A stretch of 64,000 nucleotides of DNA from Candidatus Brocadia sinica JPN1 (GCF_000949635.1 NZ_BAFN01000001.1:2232001-2296000), one strand, 5' to 3'; shown: positions 25,434-35,913, numbered from the stretch's first letter. Numbers and translations are program-made. The notes: generated by a model not told the origin, from the sequence alone.

Positions 25434-27281
25434 GTGGCCTCATATCTATCAATTAAAGCCAGATTACTCATATTTGCGCTCTGCATTGCGCTCATTCCTA
25501 TTGCTATAATCACAACGGCATACTATTTTCACTCCAGAAATGCTTTAAAGTATCAGATCGTTGAAAAGTTGAAGGCAGTTGCTGAATCGAGAGAGCGCCA
25601 TATCCTATCTACTATGGAGAGAATGAAGGTTCGGGCCATCGATTTCAGTTCCGATGGGATTATAAGAAGTGGCATTGAGAAAATAGTCCACGGAAGGTCT
25701 TCTAAACCGGATGCAATAATTCGCTTAAATGCATACCTCAAAAAAAACAAACTGCCACTATACTCACATCGCCTCCTGGCAATAATCCTTGTTGACAAGG
25801 TGGGTAAGGTTATCTCATCTACCAATGAGAAGTTCGTTGGTAAAGATTTTTCTGGCCAGGATGTATTTGTGCAAGGCATACAGAAGAGCTATGGTGAAAC
25901 ATGCGTTGGCCAGCCACAGTATTTTCCTGACCTTCATGAAAACTGTATATTTACCTCCGCTCCGATTATATCTAAGCATGGCGCTGAGACACTGGGCGTT
26001 ATTATTAACGTCTATAATCTTATAACCCTGAATGAGATTACAACGAACCCTGTGGGAATGGGTGAGACCGGAGAGGTCTGTCTGGTCAATGAAGGCAAGA
26101 TAATGTTTACTGAATCGCGGTTTCTGGAGGATGCTCCGCTGAAGCTGGCAGTAGATTCAGAACCGGTCCGCAGGATTATAGAAAAGGGTGAAGAGATGGT
26201 TGGTATTTATAAAGATTACCGCGGCCAGCCTGTCGTTGGTGTCTCGAAGTATTTACCCGAATATAAATGGATTCTTTTAACCAAGACAAATAAGGCAGAG
26301 GCGTTTGCGCCATTAAAGACGTTGGGTATTATCGCCCTGATTTTAGGGGCTGTTAGTGCTGCTGCGGTTACAAGCTTCGGAATCGTCTTTGCTGTTTCAA
26401 CGTCACGCCCCATTAAAGATTTGACGAAGGCAACAGAGCGGTTCGCCCGTGGAGACTTAGGGCATAGAGTAAAGATAATACGCAAGGACGAAATCGGTTT
26501 CCTGGCAAACAGTTTTAATAGTATGGCTGAAGAACTGGCGCGGGTAATTAACGAACACAAGCGGGCGGAGAAGGAATTAAAGCATTATTCAACTGAGCTT
26601 AAGAGGAGTAATGAGGAACTGCAGCATTTTGCCTACGTTGCTTCTCATGATCTGCAGGAGCCCCTCCGTATGATATCTAGCTATCTTCAATTGATAAAAA
26701 GAAGATACAAAGGCAATCTCGATGCAGACGCAGATGAATTCATTCATTATGCAGTGGATGGGGCCAATCGCCTGCAAAAAATGATTAATGGCTTGCTCGA
26801 ATACTCACGCGTGGATACCCACGGTAAATCATTCGAGTTGGCAGATTGCGAGGTTGTCCTTCAGCAGGCCCTGACCAACCTGAAAGTAGTGATTGAGGAG
26901 AGTATTGCTACAATTACCCATGATCCTCTTCCAACTGTTATGGCTGATAGTTCACAGCTTTTGCTTGTGTTCCAGAATCTCATAACCAACGCCATCAAAT
27001 TCCGTGGTAATGAACCTCCGCGCATCCATATATCAGCCCAACTTAGGGAAAACGAGTGGATATTTTCCGTGCATGATAATGGCATCGGTATCGAGCCTGA
27101 ATATTATGAGCGACTTTTTGTCATCTTCAGGCGCCTGCATAGCAGAGAATATCCTGGTGTTGGTTTGGGTCTGTCGATATGCAAGAAAGTTGTAAAACGG
27201 CATGGCGGAAGAATCTGGCTGGAATCGGAGCCAAGAAAGGGCTCAACATTTTATTTCACAATTCCAGGTAAGAGATGCTGA
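25434..27281 (+). CDS. Cache-HAMP sensor histidine kinase
   Basis: It starts at GTG 25434 and has 615 residues. A first TM (about 10-30) is followed by a double-Cache extracytoplasmic domain (about 35-285; 'VGKVISSTNEKFVGKDFSGQDVF' region) and a second TM at about 295-320. A HAMP domain follows (about 320-372), then a coiled coil, then a phytochrome-type kinase core: H box 'FAYVASHDLQEPLRMISSY' (phospho-His in ASHD, near 404), N box 'NLITNAIKFRG', G boxes 'VHDNGIGIEPEY' and 'GVGLGLSICKK'. It senses a small ligand outside the membrane and phosphorylates a receiver, plausibly the single-domain regulator encoded 205 bp downstream. Its N-terminal half is clearly paralogous to the kinase at 61380. 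Confidence 0.92.
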   Translation: MASYLSIKARLLIFALCIALIPIAIITTAYYFHSRNALKYQIVEKLKAVAESRERHILSTMERMKVRAIDFSSDGIIRSGIEKIVHGRSSKPDAIIRLNAYLKKNKLPLYSHRLLAIILVDKVGKVISSTNEKFVGKDFSGQDVFVQGIQKSYGETCVGQPQYFPDLHENCIFTSAPIISKHGAETLGVIINVYNLITLNEITTNPVGMGETGEVCLVNEGKIMFTESRFLEDAPLKLAVDSEPVRRIIEKGEEMVGIYKDYRGQPVVGVSKYLPEYKWILLTKTNKAEAFAPLKTLGIIALILGAVSAAAVTSFGIVFAVSTSRPIKDLTKATERFARGDLGHRVKIIRKDEIGFLANSFNSMAEELARVINEHKRAEKELKHYSTELKRSNEELQHFAYVASHDLQEPLRMISSYLQLIKRRYKGNLDADADEFIHYAVDGANRLQKMINGLLEYSRVDTHGKSFELADCEVVLQQALTNLKVVIEESIATITHDPLPTVMADSSQLLLVFQNLITNAIKFRGNEPPRIHISAQLRENEWIFSVHDNGIGIEPEYYERLFVIFRRLHSREYPGVGLGLSICKKVVKRHGGRIWLESEPRKGSTFYFTIPGKRC

Positions 27282-27338
27282 AACAAGTTCAGCATGACAT
27301 ATTATACAATGAATTTCAAAGTAATGGCACGGCGCTAA

Positions 27339-27367
27339 AAATCCCCCTTTTTTAACCAGGGGGGTTT
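27339..27367 (+). terminator. Weak hairpin after the first kinase gene
   Basis: AAATCCCCC (27339-27347) pairs with GGGGGGTTT (27359-27367), with one G-T pair and an 11-nt loop. No good T-run follows, so it may be a weak terminator or a dispersed palindrome. It lies between the kinase and the response regulator. Confidence 0.4.
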
Positions 27368-27485
27368 ATGTTGAGAATGATTAACTTGATTCTATAGGAA
27401 TTTTCATTTTAACCTGTCATCTATGAAAAAGCATGTCAAGAGGATAGAAATTATCTGAATATTTGGAGGAGAGAAAAAAACAATT

Positions 27486-27935
27486 ATGAATAATGAAGGA
27501 GTAGTTAGATCAATTGAAATTCTGCTGGTAGAGGACAGTCCCGGTGATGTCCGGTTGACTCGGGAGGCTTTAAAGGAAGCCAAGATGCGAAATAATTTAC
27601 ATGTTGTTGGTGACGGAGTCGAGGCTATGTCTTTTTTGCGAAAAAAGGACAAGTATGCCAATGCGCCCCGCCCTGATCTTATTTTGCTTGATCTGAACCT
27701 GCCGAAGAAAGATGGACGCGAAGTACTCGCAGAAATAAAATCAGATGAGGATCTGAAGAACATCCCCGTGGTAGTTTTGACCATCTCAAAATCAGAAGAA
27801 GATATCCTCAGGTCGTATAACCTCCATGCAAATTGTTACGTTACCAAACCGATTGACTTTGACCAGTTTACTACCGTAGTAAAGGCTATCGAAAATTTCT
27901 GGTTTACTATAGTAAAATTACCTATGAAAAGATAA
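27486..27935 (+). CDS. Single-domain response regulator (Rcp1 type)
   Basis: The 149 residues form a receiver domain only. Acidic pocket '[12 protein letters not shown]' starts it, and the phospho-acceptor Asp is in '[13 protein letters not shown]' (near 67). Thr in 'VVVLTIS' and Lys in 'CYVTKPIDF' complete the site. The text matches the Rcp1/CheY-like regulators that pair with phytochrome-type kinases. No DNA-binding domain is present, so it must act by protein contact or as a phosphorelay intermediate. The hybrid receiver-kinase gene follows after a single nucleotide, so the two are surely co-translated. AGGAG-like sequence lies upstream of the ATG. Confidence 0.93.
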   Translation: MNNEGVVRSIEILLVEDSPGDVRLTREALKEAKMRNNLHVVGDGVEAMSFLRKKDKYANAPRPDLILLDLNLPKKDGREVLAEIKSDEDLKNIPVVVLTISKSEEDILRSYNLHANCYVTKPIDFDQFTTVVKAIENFWFTIVKLPMKR

Positions 27936-27936
27936 C

Positions 27937-29058
27937 ATGGGAAAAAAATGTATAAAAATTCTGCTGATTGAGGATAACCCAGGCGATGTCCGGTTAATAC
28001 AGGAGATGCTGAAGGAGGCTGGCGCTGCTCAATTTGAGCTGGAGCACGCCGACCGACTTTCATCAGGGTTGGAGCGCCTTAACATGAGAGAGTTTGACGT
28101 GATACTACTCGACCTCGGACTTCCGGAAAGTTATGGGCTTTCCACGCTCGTCAATATCCTTCCCTGGGCACAGAAGTTACCAATCGTGGTGCTTACCGGG
28201 AGTATTGGCGATGAAACGATCGGTATTGAAGCTGTCCAAAACGGGGCGCAGGACTACCTGACAAAGGGGCAACTGGATGGCAAAACGTTGATCCGTTCCG
28301 TACGTTATGCCATCGAGCGCAAGCGTATTGAAGAAGAACAGAGAAAACAACGCGACCATCTTGAATATCTTAACGGTAAACTCATTACCCTGAACAAAGA
28401 GCTGGAGTCATTCAGCTACTCTGTATCTCATGACCTGAGTGCGCCTTTGAATCGTATCATAGGTTTTTGTGATATCTTATTAAGTGACTATGCTGATAAA
28501 CTTGACCAGCAAGGTAAAAATTATCTTCACCGTGTGATTACGGCCAGCCAGCATATGGTAAAACTTATTAGAAATATGCTGGATCTTGCCCGCGCAACCC
28601 GCAGTGAGATGCACAATGAGACAGTGAATCTGAGTGCACTGGTGAAGCTGCTTGCTAAGGATCTCATGGAAAGGCAGCCGGAACGTAAGGTAGAGTTTGT
28701 TATTGCTGAAGGATTGACTGCCAGGGGTGATCCTGGGCTGTTACGGATAATGATTGAGAACCTGCTGGGTAATGCGTGGAAGTTTACTCAAAAGCATCAA
28801 AATGCAAAAATAGAATTTGGGGTGGCACAGTATGATGGAAAATCAGTTTATTTTTTGAGAGACAATGGTGTAGGTTTTAAAATGGACATTGCCGATAAAT
28901 TATTCAATGCATTCCAGCGTCTGCACTCATCAACTGATTTTGAAGGTACCGGTATCGGATTGGCTACCGTGCGGCGCATCATCCATCGCCATGGCGGTCA
29001 AATATGGGCTGAAGGTGAGGCGGACAAGGGTGCGACGTTTTATTTTACATTAGTGTAA
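27937..29058 (+). CDS. Receiver-histidine kinase hybrid, cytoplasmic
   Basis: The protein has 373 residues and no membrane segment. The N-terminal receiver has 'LLIEDNPGDVRL', Asp in 'VILLDLGLPESYG', Thr in 'VVLTGS' and Lys in 'YLTKGQ'. A coiled coil (about 125-155) leads to the kinase core: H box 'FSYSVSHDLSAPLNRIIGF', N box 'NLLGNAWKF', G boxes 'RDNGVGFKM' and 'GTGIGLATVRRI'. The receiver-first order suggests that phosphorylation by an upstream kinase controls this kinase. It is tightly packed between the Rcp1-type regulator and the MEDS kinase, 10 bp from the latter. Confidence 0.92.
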   Translation: MGKKCIKILLIEDNPGDVRLIQEMLKEAGAAQFELEHADRLSSGLERLNMREFDVILLDLGLPESYGLSTLVNILPWAQKLPIVVLTGSIGDETIGIEAVQNGAQDYLTKGQLDGKTLIRSVRYAIERKRIEEEQRKQRDHLEYLNGKLITLNKELESFSYSVSHDLSAPLNRIIGFCDILLSDYADKLDQQGKNYLHRVITASQHMVKLIRNMLDLARATRSEMHNETVNLSALVKLLAKDLMERQPERKVEFVIAEGLTARGDPGLLRIMIENLLGNAWKFTQKHQNAKIEFGVAQYDGKSVYFLRDNGVGFKMDIADKLFNAFQRLHSSTDFEGTGIGLATVRRIIHRHGGQIWAEGEADKGATFYFTLV

Positions 29059-29068
29059 TGATAGCAAA

Positions 29069-30775
29069 ATGGCGACTAATATGAGAAAAACAGGAATAGA
29101 TATCATAGGTGATGTGCGATGGGGCACTCATTTTTGCCAATTTTATCAAACCAAAGAAGATTTAACTGATATTTTAGTGCCTTACTTCAAGACGGGATTG
29201 GAAAGTAATGAGTTCTGTATGTGGATTACCTCGAAGCCAGTTACTGTTGAAGAAGCTAAAGGTGCGATAAAAAAGGAAGTACCTGATTTCGAACAATACC
29301 TAATAAGAGGTCAGATAGAAATCATTCCGCATACAGAATGGTATCTCAAAGATGGCGTTTTTAATCTCCAGAGAGTCCTCAATGGATGGGTTGACAAGCT
29401 CAACCGAGCCCTGGCAAGAGGTTACGAGGGTATGAGAATAACAGGGAATACGGCCTGGCTTGAAAAGAATGATTGGAGGAATTTTGCTCATTATGAAGAA
29501 GAGATAGACAATGTTATCAGTAAATACAAGATGATGGCCATTTGCAGTTATTCACTTGATACTTGTGGAGTATACGAGATCATCGATGTGGTTCGCAATC
29601 ATCAGTTCGCCCTTATCAAGCGCGAAGGCAGGCTGGAGCTTTTTGAAAGCTCTGAGCGCAGGCGTGCAAAGGAAGCGCTAAGAATATCTGAGGAAAAGTA
29701 CCGCATTTTATACGAGACTATTAGAGACGGGATTGTGGCTACCGATATGGATGGGCGCATCCTTGAGTGCAACCAGGCGTATGTAGATATGCTTGGGTAT
29801 TCGAAAGACGAGATAACGAAATTAACCTACCACCAGCTTACACCGGAAAAGTGGCACCAGATGGAATTCGGGATAGTAAAAGAACTGATTATTGGAAGAG
29901 GTTATTCCGATGAATATGAAAAGGAATATAGAAAAAAAGATGGAATGGTGTTTCCGATATCCATCAAGGTTTGGCTGATGAAAGATGAGTATGGTAAACC
30001 GAAGGGGATGTGGGGCATTGTTCGAGACATTACTGAGCGCAAGCATGCAGAGGACGAATTGCGGGAGCAACGCGACTATCTTGAATATTTCACCAGCCAG
30101 CTCACCGCTGCCAATAAGGAGTTAGAGGCATTTAGCTATTCTGTATCGCATGACCTCCGGGCGCCGTTGCGGAGTATAAACGGCTTTTGTAAAGTACTTA
30201 TGGAAGATTATGCAGATAAGCTGGATGCACAGGCAAAAAATTATCTCCAGCGTGTGAGTGCCTCCAGTGCATGTATGGGGCAACTTATTGAAGACCTGTT
30301 GAATTTGTCCCGTATAACACGCAGAGAGATGTGTTATAAAACAGTTAATTTAAGTGCGATGGTAAGATCGATTGCGAATGAATTGCAGGAGATGCAGCCG
30401 GAACGAAAAGTGGAGTTTATTATAGCTAATGGGTTGGTCACCAATGGCGATTCCAATTTGTTGCGGATAGCGTTTAAAAACTTGTTGAGTAATGCCTGGA
30501 AGTTTACCAGAAATCGCCAACAAGCACGAATAGAATTTGGTATTACACCGTGTAACGAAAAATCGGCGTATTTCGTTCGTGACAATGGCGTTGGTTTCGA
30601 CATGGCATATGTCAATAAACTGTTTGGCGCATTCCAGCGTCTGCATATGGCGACTGAATTTGAAGGCACTGGCATTGGGCTGGCTATCGTCCAGCGCATT
30701 ATTCACCGCCATGGTGGCCATATCTGGGCCGAAGGCAAAGTGGATAAAGGAGCAGTTTTTTATTTCACGATTTAA
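29069..30775 (+). CDS. MEDS-PAS histidine kinase
   Basis: The protein has 568 residues. Residues about 8-170 form a MEDS (DcmR-type sensory) domain with 'GTHFCQFYQTKEDL' and 'FCMWITSKP', a domain proposed to bind hydrocarbon or related ligands. A coiled coil and a PAS domain (about 208-330; 'DGIVATDMDGRILECNQAYVD', 'WGIVRDITERK') come next, then the kinase core: H box '[19 protein letters not shown]', N box 'NLLSNAWKF', G boxes 'VRDNGVGFDM' and 'GTGIGLAIVQRI'. No membrane segment is present. MEDS plus PAS input in front of a phytochrome-type kinase fits an intracellular redox or ligand sensor. It is in the same run as the other two kinases, and the last regulator follows after 82 bp. Confidence 0.9.
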   Translation: MATNMRKTGIDIIGDVRWGTHFCQFYQTKEDLTDILVPYFKTGLESNEFCMWITSKPVTVEEAKGAIKKEVPDFEQYLIRGQIEIIPHTEWYLKDGVFNLQRVLNGWVDKLNRALARGYEGMRITGNTAWLEKNDWRNFAHYEEEIDNVISKYKMMAICSYSLDTCGVYEIIDVVRNHQFALIKREGRLELFESSERRRAKEALRISEEKYRILYETIRDGIVATDMDGRILECNQAYVDMLGYSKDEITKLTYHQLTPEKWHQMEFGIVKELIIGRGYSDEYEKEYRKKDGMVFPISIKVWLMKDEYGKPKGMWGIVRDITERKHAEDELREQRDYLEYFTSQLTAANKELEAFSYSVSHDLRAPLRSINGFCKVLMEDYADKLDAQAKNYLQRVSASSACMGQLIEDLLNLSRITRREMCYKTVNLSAMVRSIANELQEMQPERKVEFIIANGLVTNGDSNLLRIAFKNLLSNAWKFTRNRQQARIEFGITPCNEKSAYFVRDNGVGFDMAYVNKLFGAFQRLHMATEFEGTGIGLAIVQRIIHRHGGHIWAEGKVDKGAVFYFTI

Positions 30776-30857
30776 GATTTCAGATTTGAGACTGACTCTT
30801 GGCAACCTCAAGTCTGGAGCGGGGAATCAAAAGTGTTAAGTTAAAAGGTGTAATTAT

Positions 30858-31334
30858 ATGATAAATCAACAATCTTCAACCTCAAATTCACAAGTAAAAG
30901 TCGTCCTGCTGGTGGAGGATAATCCGGACGATGTGGAATTGTCCCTGCGTGTGCTAAAAAGGAATTATATCAATAATGAGGTAATAGTTGTCCGTGATGG
31001 CGGAGAGGCGCTGGATTATCTATTTGGTAAAGGCACTTACGCAGAACGAGATATGAGTGTGATGCCTGCGATTGTTCTCCTGGATTTGAAATTGCCGAAG
31101 ATTGAAGGTCTGGAAGTGCTGCGCAGCATACGTGCAGACGAGCGGACAAAGCTGCTCCCGGTGATTATTCTTACCTCATCAAAGGAAGATAAAGACCTGA
31201 TTCAGGGTTATAAATTGGGAGCCATTAGCTATATTCGTAAACCAGTCGATTTTTTCAAGTTGAATAAAGCTGTGAGGCAACTAGCCAAAAATTTTTATTG
31301 CGATAGCAAGCAATACCCATTTTTTAAAATATAA
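30858..31334 (+). CDS. Single-domain response regulator (Rcp1 type)
   Basis: The protein is a receiver of 158 residues: 'LLVEDNPDDVELSLR' acidic pocket, Asp in 'IVLLDLKLPKIEG' (near 76), Thr/Ser in 'VIILTSSKED' and Lys in 'YIRKPVDF'. There is no output domain. The 25-residue N-terminal extension is Ser/Gln-rich. It is the last gene of the signalling run and a likely phosphate acceptor for the MEDS-PAS kinase. It is similar to, but clearly diverged from, the regulator at 27486. Confidence 0.93.
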   Translation: MINQQSSTSNSQVKVVLLVEDNPDDVELSLRVLKRNYINNEVIVVRDGGEALDYLFGKGTYAERDMSVMPAIVLLDLKLPKIEGLEVLRSIRADERTKLLPVIILTSSKEDKDLIQGYKLGAISYIRKPVDFFKLNKAVRQLAKNFYCDSKQYPFFKI

Positions 31335-31609
31335 AAATCCTGGAATTGCTCTCTAAGAATCAATTCCCGGTTGAGGTTTGAGCCGCTTTTGTGAGCATGA
31401 TTCACTTCCTTTATTTCACTCATGGTATCTGCCTGCTCAATTATTTGAGATAGGCATCCCGCCCATTTGAACAAGCTGCATCAGGAATTGTTTACGCCGA
31501 ATGATCCCTCGGACCTGTTCTTGAGCTAACACCTCATTCCATACGTATGAAAAGAATTGAATTGACATATGAGCGATAAGGTGTATTTTTTATTAAAGCG
31601 GAGGGCACA

Positions 31610-32293
31610 ATGAAAAATATAATTTTTGAAAACCGACGCGATGCAGGCCGTCAGTTGGCTGAAGTCTTCACGAAACGCGACTACAGCAATCAGCCGCTGG
31701 CAGTGCTGGGCATCCCGCGCGGGGGTGTTGTGGTAGCGGATGAAGTCGCCGGAGCCCTCTCCTCACCCCTGGATGTTGTCATCGTTCGTAAGCTCAGGGC
31801 CCCCTATCAGCCTGAATTGGGTATTGGTGCAGTGGTGGACGGTGATAACATTAACATTATTAACGAAGAGCTCGTTCGTGCTTTGGGCGTTTCGTCAGAT
31901 TATCTGAATAGTGAGATTGCCTGCCAGCGGGAGGAGATTGAGCGGCGGTTGCGCATTTATCGTGGCGACCGGCTGGCACCAGAGGTCACCGGAAAGACGG
32001 TCATTGTGATCGATGATGGCATTGCAACGGGGTATACCTTCCGTGCAGCGCTGGAAGGTCTGCGCCGGCGTAAGCCTGCGTGGCTCGTTGCCGCAGCGCC
32101 GGTTGCAGCTCAAAGTAGTATCGATATGCTGAGCGCTTTTGCTGATGAAATGGTATTTCTCAGCACGCCGGTGTCTTTCTTTTCTGTTGGCACGTGGTAC
32201 CACGATTTTGACCAGGTGAGCGATGAGGAGGCCGTTGCAATCCTTCACCGCAGCTGGTCCCGGTTCAAACCTCAGAAACCTGTGGAAAACTAA
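31610..32293 (+). CDS. Phosphoribosyltransferase-family protein
   Basis: The protein has 227 residues, and GGAGGG precedes the ATG. The PRPP-binding motif is 'VIVIDDGIATGYTFRAAL' (about 127-145), with Asp-Asp and the following turn typical of type I phosphoribosyltransferases. The N-terminal 'GIPRGGVVVADEVA' is the first loop. Such proteins are often encoded beside, or fused to, a dienelactone-hydrolase-like protein, which is exactly the next gene. The base substrate is unknown. A 98-bp AT-rich gap separates it from the hydrolase start. Confidence 0.88.
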   Translation: MKNIIFENRRDAGRQLAEVFTKRDYSNQPLAVLGIPRGGVVVADEVAGALSSPLDVVIVRKLRAPYQPELGIGAVVDGDNINIINEELVRALGVSSDYLNSEIACQREEIERRLRIYRGDRLAPEVTGKTVIVIDDGIATGYTFRAALEGLRRRKPAWLVAAAPVAAQSSIDMLSAFADEMVFLSTPVSFFSVGTWYHDFDQVSDEEAVAILHRSWSRFKPQKPVEN

Positions 32294-32391
32294 ATTTGAA
32301 TTTCAAATTTGTCAAAAAACAAATAACCGTTTTGCTATTCAATACCAGGTAACTTTTTTTGGTTGCGGCTACGCTGCGCCAGGGATACATC

Positions 32392-33057
32392 ATGACTCAG
32401 CCGAAATCGATTGAAAAAAATGAAAGAGAAATTGTGATTCCGGCAGACGCTGTACACCTTCAGGGCATCCTTGGTTTACCCTTTCGGGCGAAAGGGATAG
32501 TTGTCTTTGCTCATGGAAGTGGCAGCGGTCGTTTCAGTCCGCGCAACAATTTTGTAGCCAGAATCCTCCAGGATGCCGGCATTGCTACGTTGCTGGCAGA
32601 CCTCCTGGAGGAATCGGAGGCTTTGAACCGCAGGAATGTCTTTGATATAGATCTCCTGGCAGATCGTCTTTTAGCCAATACCCACTGGTTACGCCAACAG
32701 CCGGAAACGCAAAGGATGGTGATTGGTTACTTCGGAGCAAGTACGGGTGCCGCTGCCGCACTTCAGGCGGCAGCACGAGATCCACGCGAAATCGCTGCCC
32801 TAGTTTCTCGCGGGGGACGTCCCGATCTTGCTATGGAATACCTGCATCTCGTTCAGGCGCCTACCCTGCTTATCGTAGGGGGTGATGACGAACCGGTTAT
32901 CCCCCTGAATGAAACAGCATGCGCGCGATTGACGTGTCCTAAAGAGCTGGTTATTGTTCCCGGCGCTACTCATCTCTTCGAAGAACCCGGCGCGCTGGAA
33001 AAGGTTGCACATCTGGCCTGTGATTGGTTCATGAAATACTTTCTTTCGCAGGTCTGA
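32392..33057 (+). CDS. Alpha/beta hydrolase of the dienelactone hydrolase type
   Basis: The frame opens at 32359, but the ATG at 32392 (AGGGAT upstream) fits the family start. The protein has 221 residues. Visible elements are the oxyanion region 'VVFAHGSGSGRFSPRNN', a nucleophile elbow 'IGYFGASTGAAAAL' in which Ser of GASTG is the likely nucleophile, Asp in 'IVGGDDEPVIP', and His in 'VPGATHLFEEPG'. The catalytic triad looks complete. The substrate is unknown. It is linked to the phosphoribosyltransferase gene in many bacteria, as here. Confidence 0.85.
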   Translation: MTQPKSIEKNEREIVIPADAVHLQGILGLPFRAKGIVVFAHGSGSGRFSPRNNFVARILQDAGIATLLADLLEESEALNRRNVFDIDLLADRLLANTHWLRQQPETQRMVIGYFGASTGAAAALQAAARDPREIAALVSRGGRPDLAMEYLHLVQAPTLLIVGGDDEPVIPLNETACARLTCPKELVIVPGATHLFEEPGALEKVAHLACDWFMKYFLSQV

Positions 33058-33121
33058 GGTGTTAGCGCATTCCGCATGGCCTAGGAAAAGCTGAAAACTC
33101 TGACTCGTATGAAGCCGTAAC

Positions 33122-33451
33122 CTAGAAGCGCCGCCTACTACCGCCTCGTCCTTCTCCTCTGCCTCCACCATAGCCACCACGACCACCACGTCCAGCACCG
33201 CCCCGGTCAGTTCTCGGTTGAGCTTCATTGACGTTCAGCGGCCGTCCTTTCAACTCCTTGCCGTTCATACCGGCAATTGCCGCCTGGGCTTCAGCTTTTC
33301 CCGGCATCTCAATAAATCCGAATCCCCTCGGTTCGCCAGTAAATTTATCTTTAATAATTGTTACTGATGTAACCTGCCCAAAGGCTTTAAAAGCCTCTTC
33401 CAGGTCCTCCTGGGTTACTTCACGCGCCAAATTGCCCACATAAATATTCAT
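33122..33451 (-). CDS. RRM-type glycine-rich RNA-binding protein
   Basis: The 109 residues hold one RNA-recognition motif with RNP2 'IYVGNL' (3-8) and RNP1 'RGFGFIEM' (42-49), followed by a Gly/Arg-rich tail (about 80-109; repeated RGG). Such small RRM proteins are typical of cyanobacteria and some planctomycetes and are often cold-induced RNA chaperones. The RGG tail adds nonspecific RNA binding. The gene is convergent with the hydrolase gene, and an AT-rich stretch lies upstream at 33535-33560. Confidence 0.95.
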   Translation of the reverse strand: MNIYVGNLAREVTQEDLEEAFKAFGQVTSVTIIKDKFTGEPRGFGFIEMPGKAEAQAAIAGMNGKELKGRPLNVNEAQPRTDRGGAGRGGRGGYGGGRGEGRGGSRRRF

Positions 33452-33654
33452 TCAAATCTCCTTTTTGTTTACATTCTCTGGAATGTAAGTGTAACCGATT
33501 TCGTCTGACGCCAGACTCTGTGGAAAGCTCTTTTAAAAGTATACTATATAATATATAATACTTTTACTGAAAATGATAGAAGATTTGAAAATGACTTCCG
33601 CAATAGAACCAATAAAACAGAAGACAATGAGGATGCAGCAATACTAACAAAAAA

Positions 33655-35862
33655 ATGGCTGAACAGACGATAAAATTTGATGTGCTTGGCATGCACTGTG
33701 TCAATTGTGCTATGGCAATTGAACGAAGACTGAAGGATTTAAGGGGAGTCAAGTCGGTTCGGGTTAATTTTTCCCGTGCAACGGGGATTGTGACCTATGA
33801 TGCCAACATCACAAACAAAACCCAAATTACAAGATACGTGAAAGAGATTGGCTATACAGCCAAAGAACGGGTTCGCCTGGACCAAACCTCTCAGGCATCC
33901 ATTCAGATGGGATGGCTTATCCTGAGTATCGTGGCCTCTGTTGCTATGATGGCACTGATGTATGCGCCCGTGCCCGCCTCAATGCATAACTACATGCCGT
34001 ATATAATGATGATTATTGCTACCTTGACAGTGTTGGGACCGGGGATGGATTTCTTTGTAAGTGCATACAAATCCATCAGGAATCTTTTTGCCAATATGGA
34101 CGTGCTGGTTTCGATGGGTGTCTTGTCCGCCTATATCTACAGTACCTTTGCTGTCTTCGGCGCCTTCGGTATGGCAGGTCACGCATTTTTCGAGACGGCA
34201 GTGATGCTGATTACCTTTATCCGCATCGGAAAGTATCTGGAAGAACGGGTGAAGGGAAGGGCAAGTCATACGCTTCAGAAATTGGTAAAACTCCAGGCCG
34301 ATAAGGCGCGGTTGTTGTCAACGGAAGGAAAAGAGACAGAGGTTAGCGCCTCTTCTCTTCGTGCGGGGGATATTGTGGCAGTCAGGGCGGGCGAAATCAT
34401 CCCTGTGGATGGTGAGGTTATGGAAGGGGTCTCATCGGTGGATGAATCCATGGTAACGGGTGAGTCTGTGCCCATTGTGAAGCAGAAAGGTGACAGTGTC
34501 ATAGGGGCAACCATAAATAAAACGGGTGTTTTAATGGTGAAGACCACAAAGGTGGGCGAAGAAACCGTTTTATCGCAGATTATCACTATGGTTGAAGATG
34601 CCCAGATGGATAAGGCCTCTATCCAGCGATTTGCAGATCGGGTATCCAACATATTTGTTCCCATCGTCGTAGGTTTGTCCATAGCGACCTTTTTCTGCTG
34701 GTATTTTGTGTTCTATGATAGTGCCGGACAGCAGTCCTTTCTCTGGGCATTAAAGATGGCAATTGCCGTATTGGTGATTGCATGTCCGTGCGCCATGGGA
34801 CTTGCCACCCCAATGGCCATTATGGTGGGAAGTGGTGTGGGTCTTGATCACTCCATCCTTATCAAACGTGCCAGCGCCCTTGAGGAAATTGCACGGCTCA
34901 ATGTCATGGTATTCGACAAGACGGGCACCATTACCGAGGGACGCTTTGTGATAACCGATATTGCTCCTTCAAATATGGTTATTGAATCTGAGTTGATTAT
35001 CCTTGCGGCAGCGGGGTGTGCCTTTTCAAACCATCCCCTCTCCCAATCGGTGGTGGATGAGGCACGAGAAAGAGGTTTCGCATGGGATGCAGTTCAGGAT
35101 TTCCATGAAGAAACAGGGCGTGGTATTATCTGCCGCTATAAGGAAAAGGTTTTACTGATTGGAAACGAGGGGCTTTTGACCTCTCGCGGTGTGAAAAGCG
35201 ACGGACTACAGGATAAGGTCGAGGAACTAGAGGCACAGGGAAAATCCCTCATGTACGTGGCATACGATGGCAGATGTGCCGGTGTCCTAGGTCTTATGGA
35301 TAAAATAAAGCAAAATGCACAGGACGTCGTGATACAACTAAAACAAATGAACATACGTGCCATTATGATAACGGGCGATAGCGAGTTAGTGGCAAAGACA
35401 GTGGCATCGGAGGTGGGTATTGAGGAGTACCGTGCGAAAGTCTTACCTGCAGAAAAGATGGAGACTATAAAGAATTTTCAGGGAAAGGGGCTGAAGGTCG
35501 GTATGCTTGGTGACGGTATCAATGATGCCCCTGCGCTTGCACAGGCAGACGTGGGTATTGCTATCGGCGCGGGGACTGATGTCGCAAAGGAAACCGGGGA
35601 TATTGTTTTAATAAAAAATGACATGATGGATGTTGTAAGGGCGATTCGATTGGGCCGGCGAACACTGTCCAAGATCAGGCAGAATTTGTTTTGGGCATTC
35701 TTTTATAATATAATTGGAATTCCCATTGCGGCCGGTGTTATGTACCCGGTTTTTGGTATAAGCCTGAAGCCCGAGTATGCAGGGCTGGCCATGGCATTTT
35801 CCTCTGTGTCGGTGGTAACCAATTCCCTATTGCTGAAACGTATCACCTTTCATACACATTGA
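33655..35862 (+). CDS. copA: Copper-translocating P1B-type ATPase
   Basis: This exporter of Cu+ has 735 residues. The N-terminal metal-binding domain has 'GMHCVNCAM' (Cys 15 and 18), although the usual 'GM.C..C' is slightly altered by Asn. The transport motif CPCAMG lies in membrane helix 6 (near 377). The actuator loop has 'VTGES', the phosphorylation motif is DKTGT (near 422), the nucleotide-domain HP is in 'SNHPLSQSV', and the hinge is '[10 protein letters not shown]'. Eight membrane segments are expected. A single N-terminal domain is present. No copper regulator is visible next to it, and the ribosome-binding site is weak. Confidence 0.95.
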   Translation: MAEQTIKFDVLGMHCVNCAMAIERRLKDLRGVKSVRVNFSRATGIVTYDANITNKTQITRYVKEIGYTAKERVRLDQTSQASIQMGWLILSIVASVAMMALMYAPVPASMHNYMPYIMMIIATLTVLGPGMDFFVSAYKSIRNLFANMDVLVSMGVLSAYIYSTFAVFGAFGMAGHAFFETAVMLITFIRIGKYLEERVKGRASHTLQKLVKLQADKARLLSTEGKETEVSASSLRAGDIVAVRAGEIIPVDGEVMEGVSSVDESMVTGESVPIVKQKGDSVIGATINKTGVLMVKTTKVGEETVLSQIITMVEDAQMDKASIQRFADRVSNIFVPIVVGLSIATFFCWYFVFYDSAGQQSFLWALKMAIAVLVIACPCAMGLATPMAIMVGSGVGLDHSILIKRASALEEIARLNVMVFDKTGTITEGRFVITDIAPSNMVIESELIILAAAGCAFSNHPLSQSVVDEARERGFAWDAVQDFHEETGRGIICRYKEKVLLIGNEGLLTSRGVKSDGLQDKVEELEAQGKSLMYVAYDGRCAGVLGLMDKIKQNAQDVVIQLKQMNIRAIMITGDSELVAKTVASEVGIEEYRAKVLPAEKMETIKNFQGKGLKVGMLGDGINDAPALAQADVGIAIGAGTDVAKETGDIVLIKNDMMDVVRAIRLGRRTLSKIRQNLFWAFFYNIIGIPIAAGVMYPVFGISLKPEYAGLAMAFSSVSVVTNSLLLKRITFHTH

Positions 35863-35913
35863 ATTTTTCTTTGTGTCCCTTGCTTGTGGTGAACTCTTAC
35901 AAATACCCTGTGC

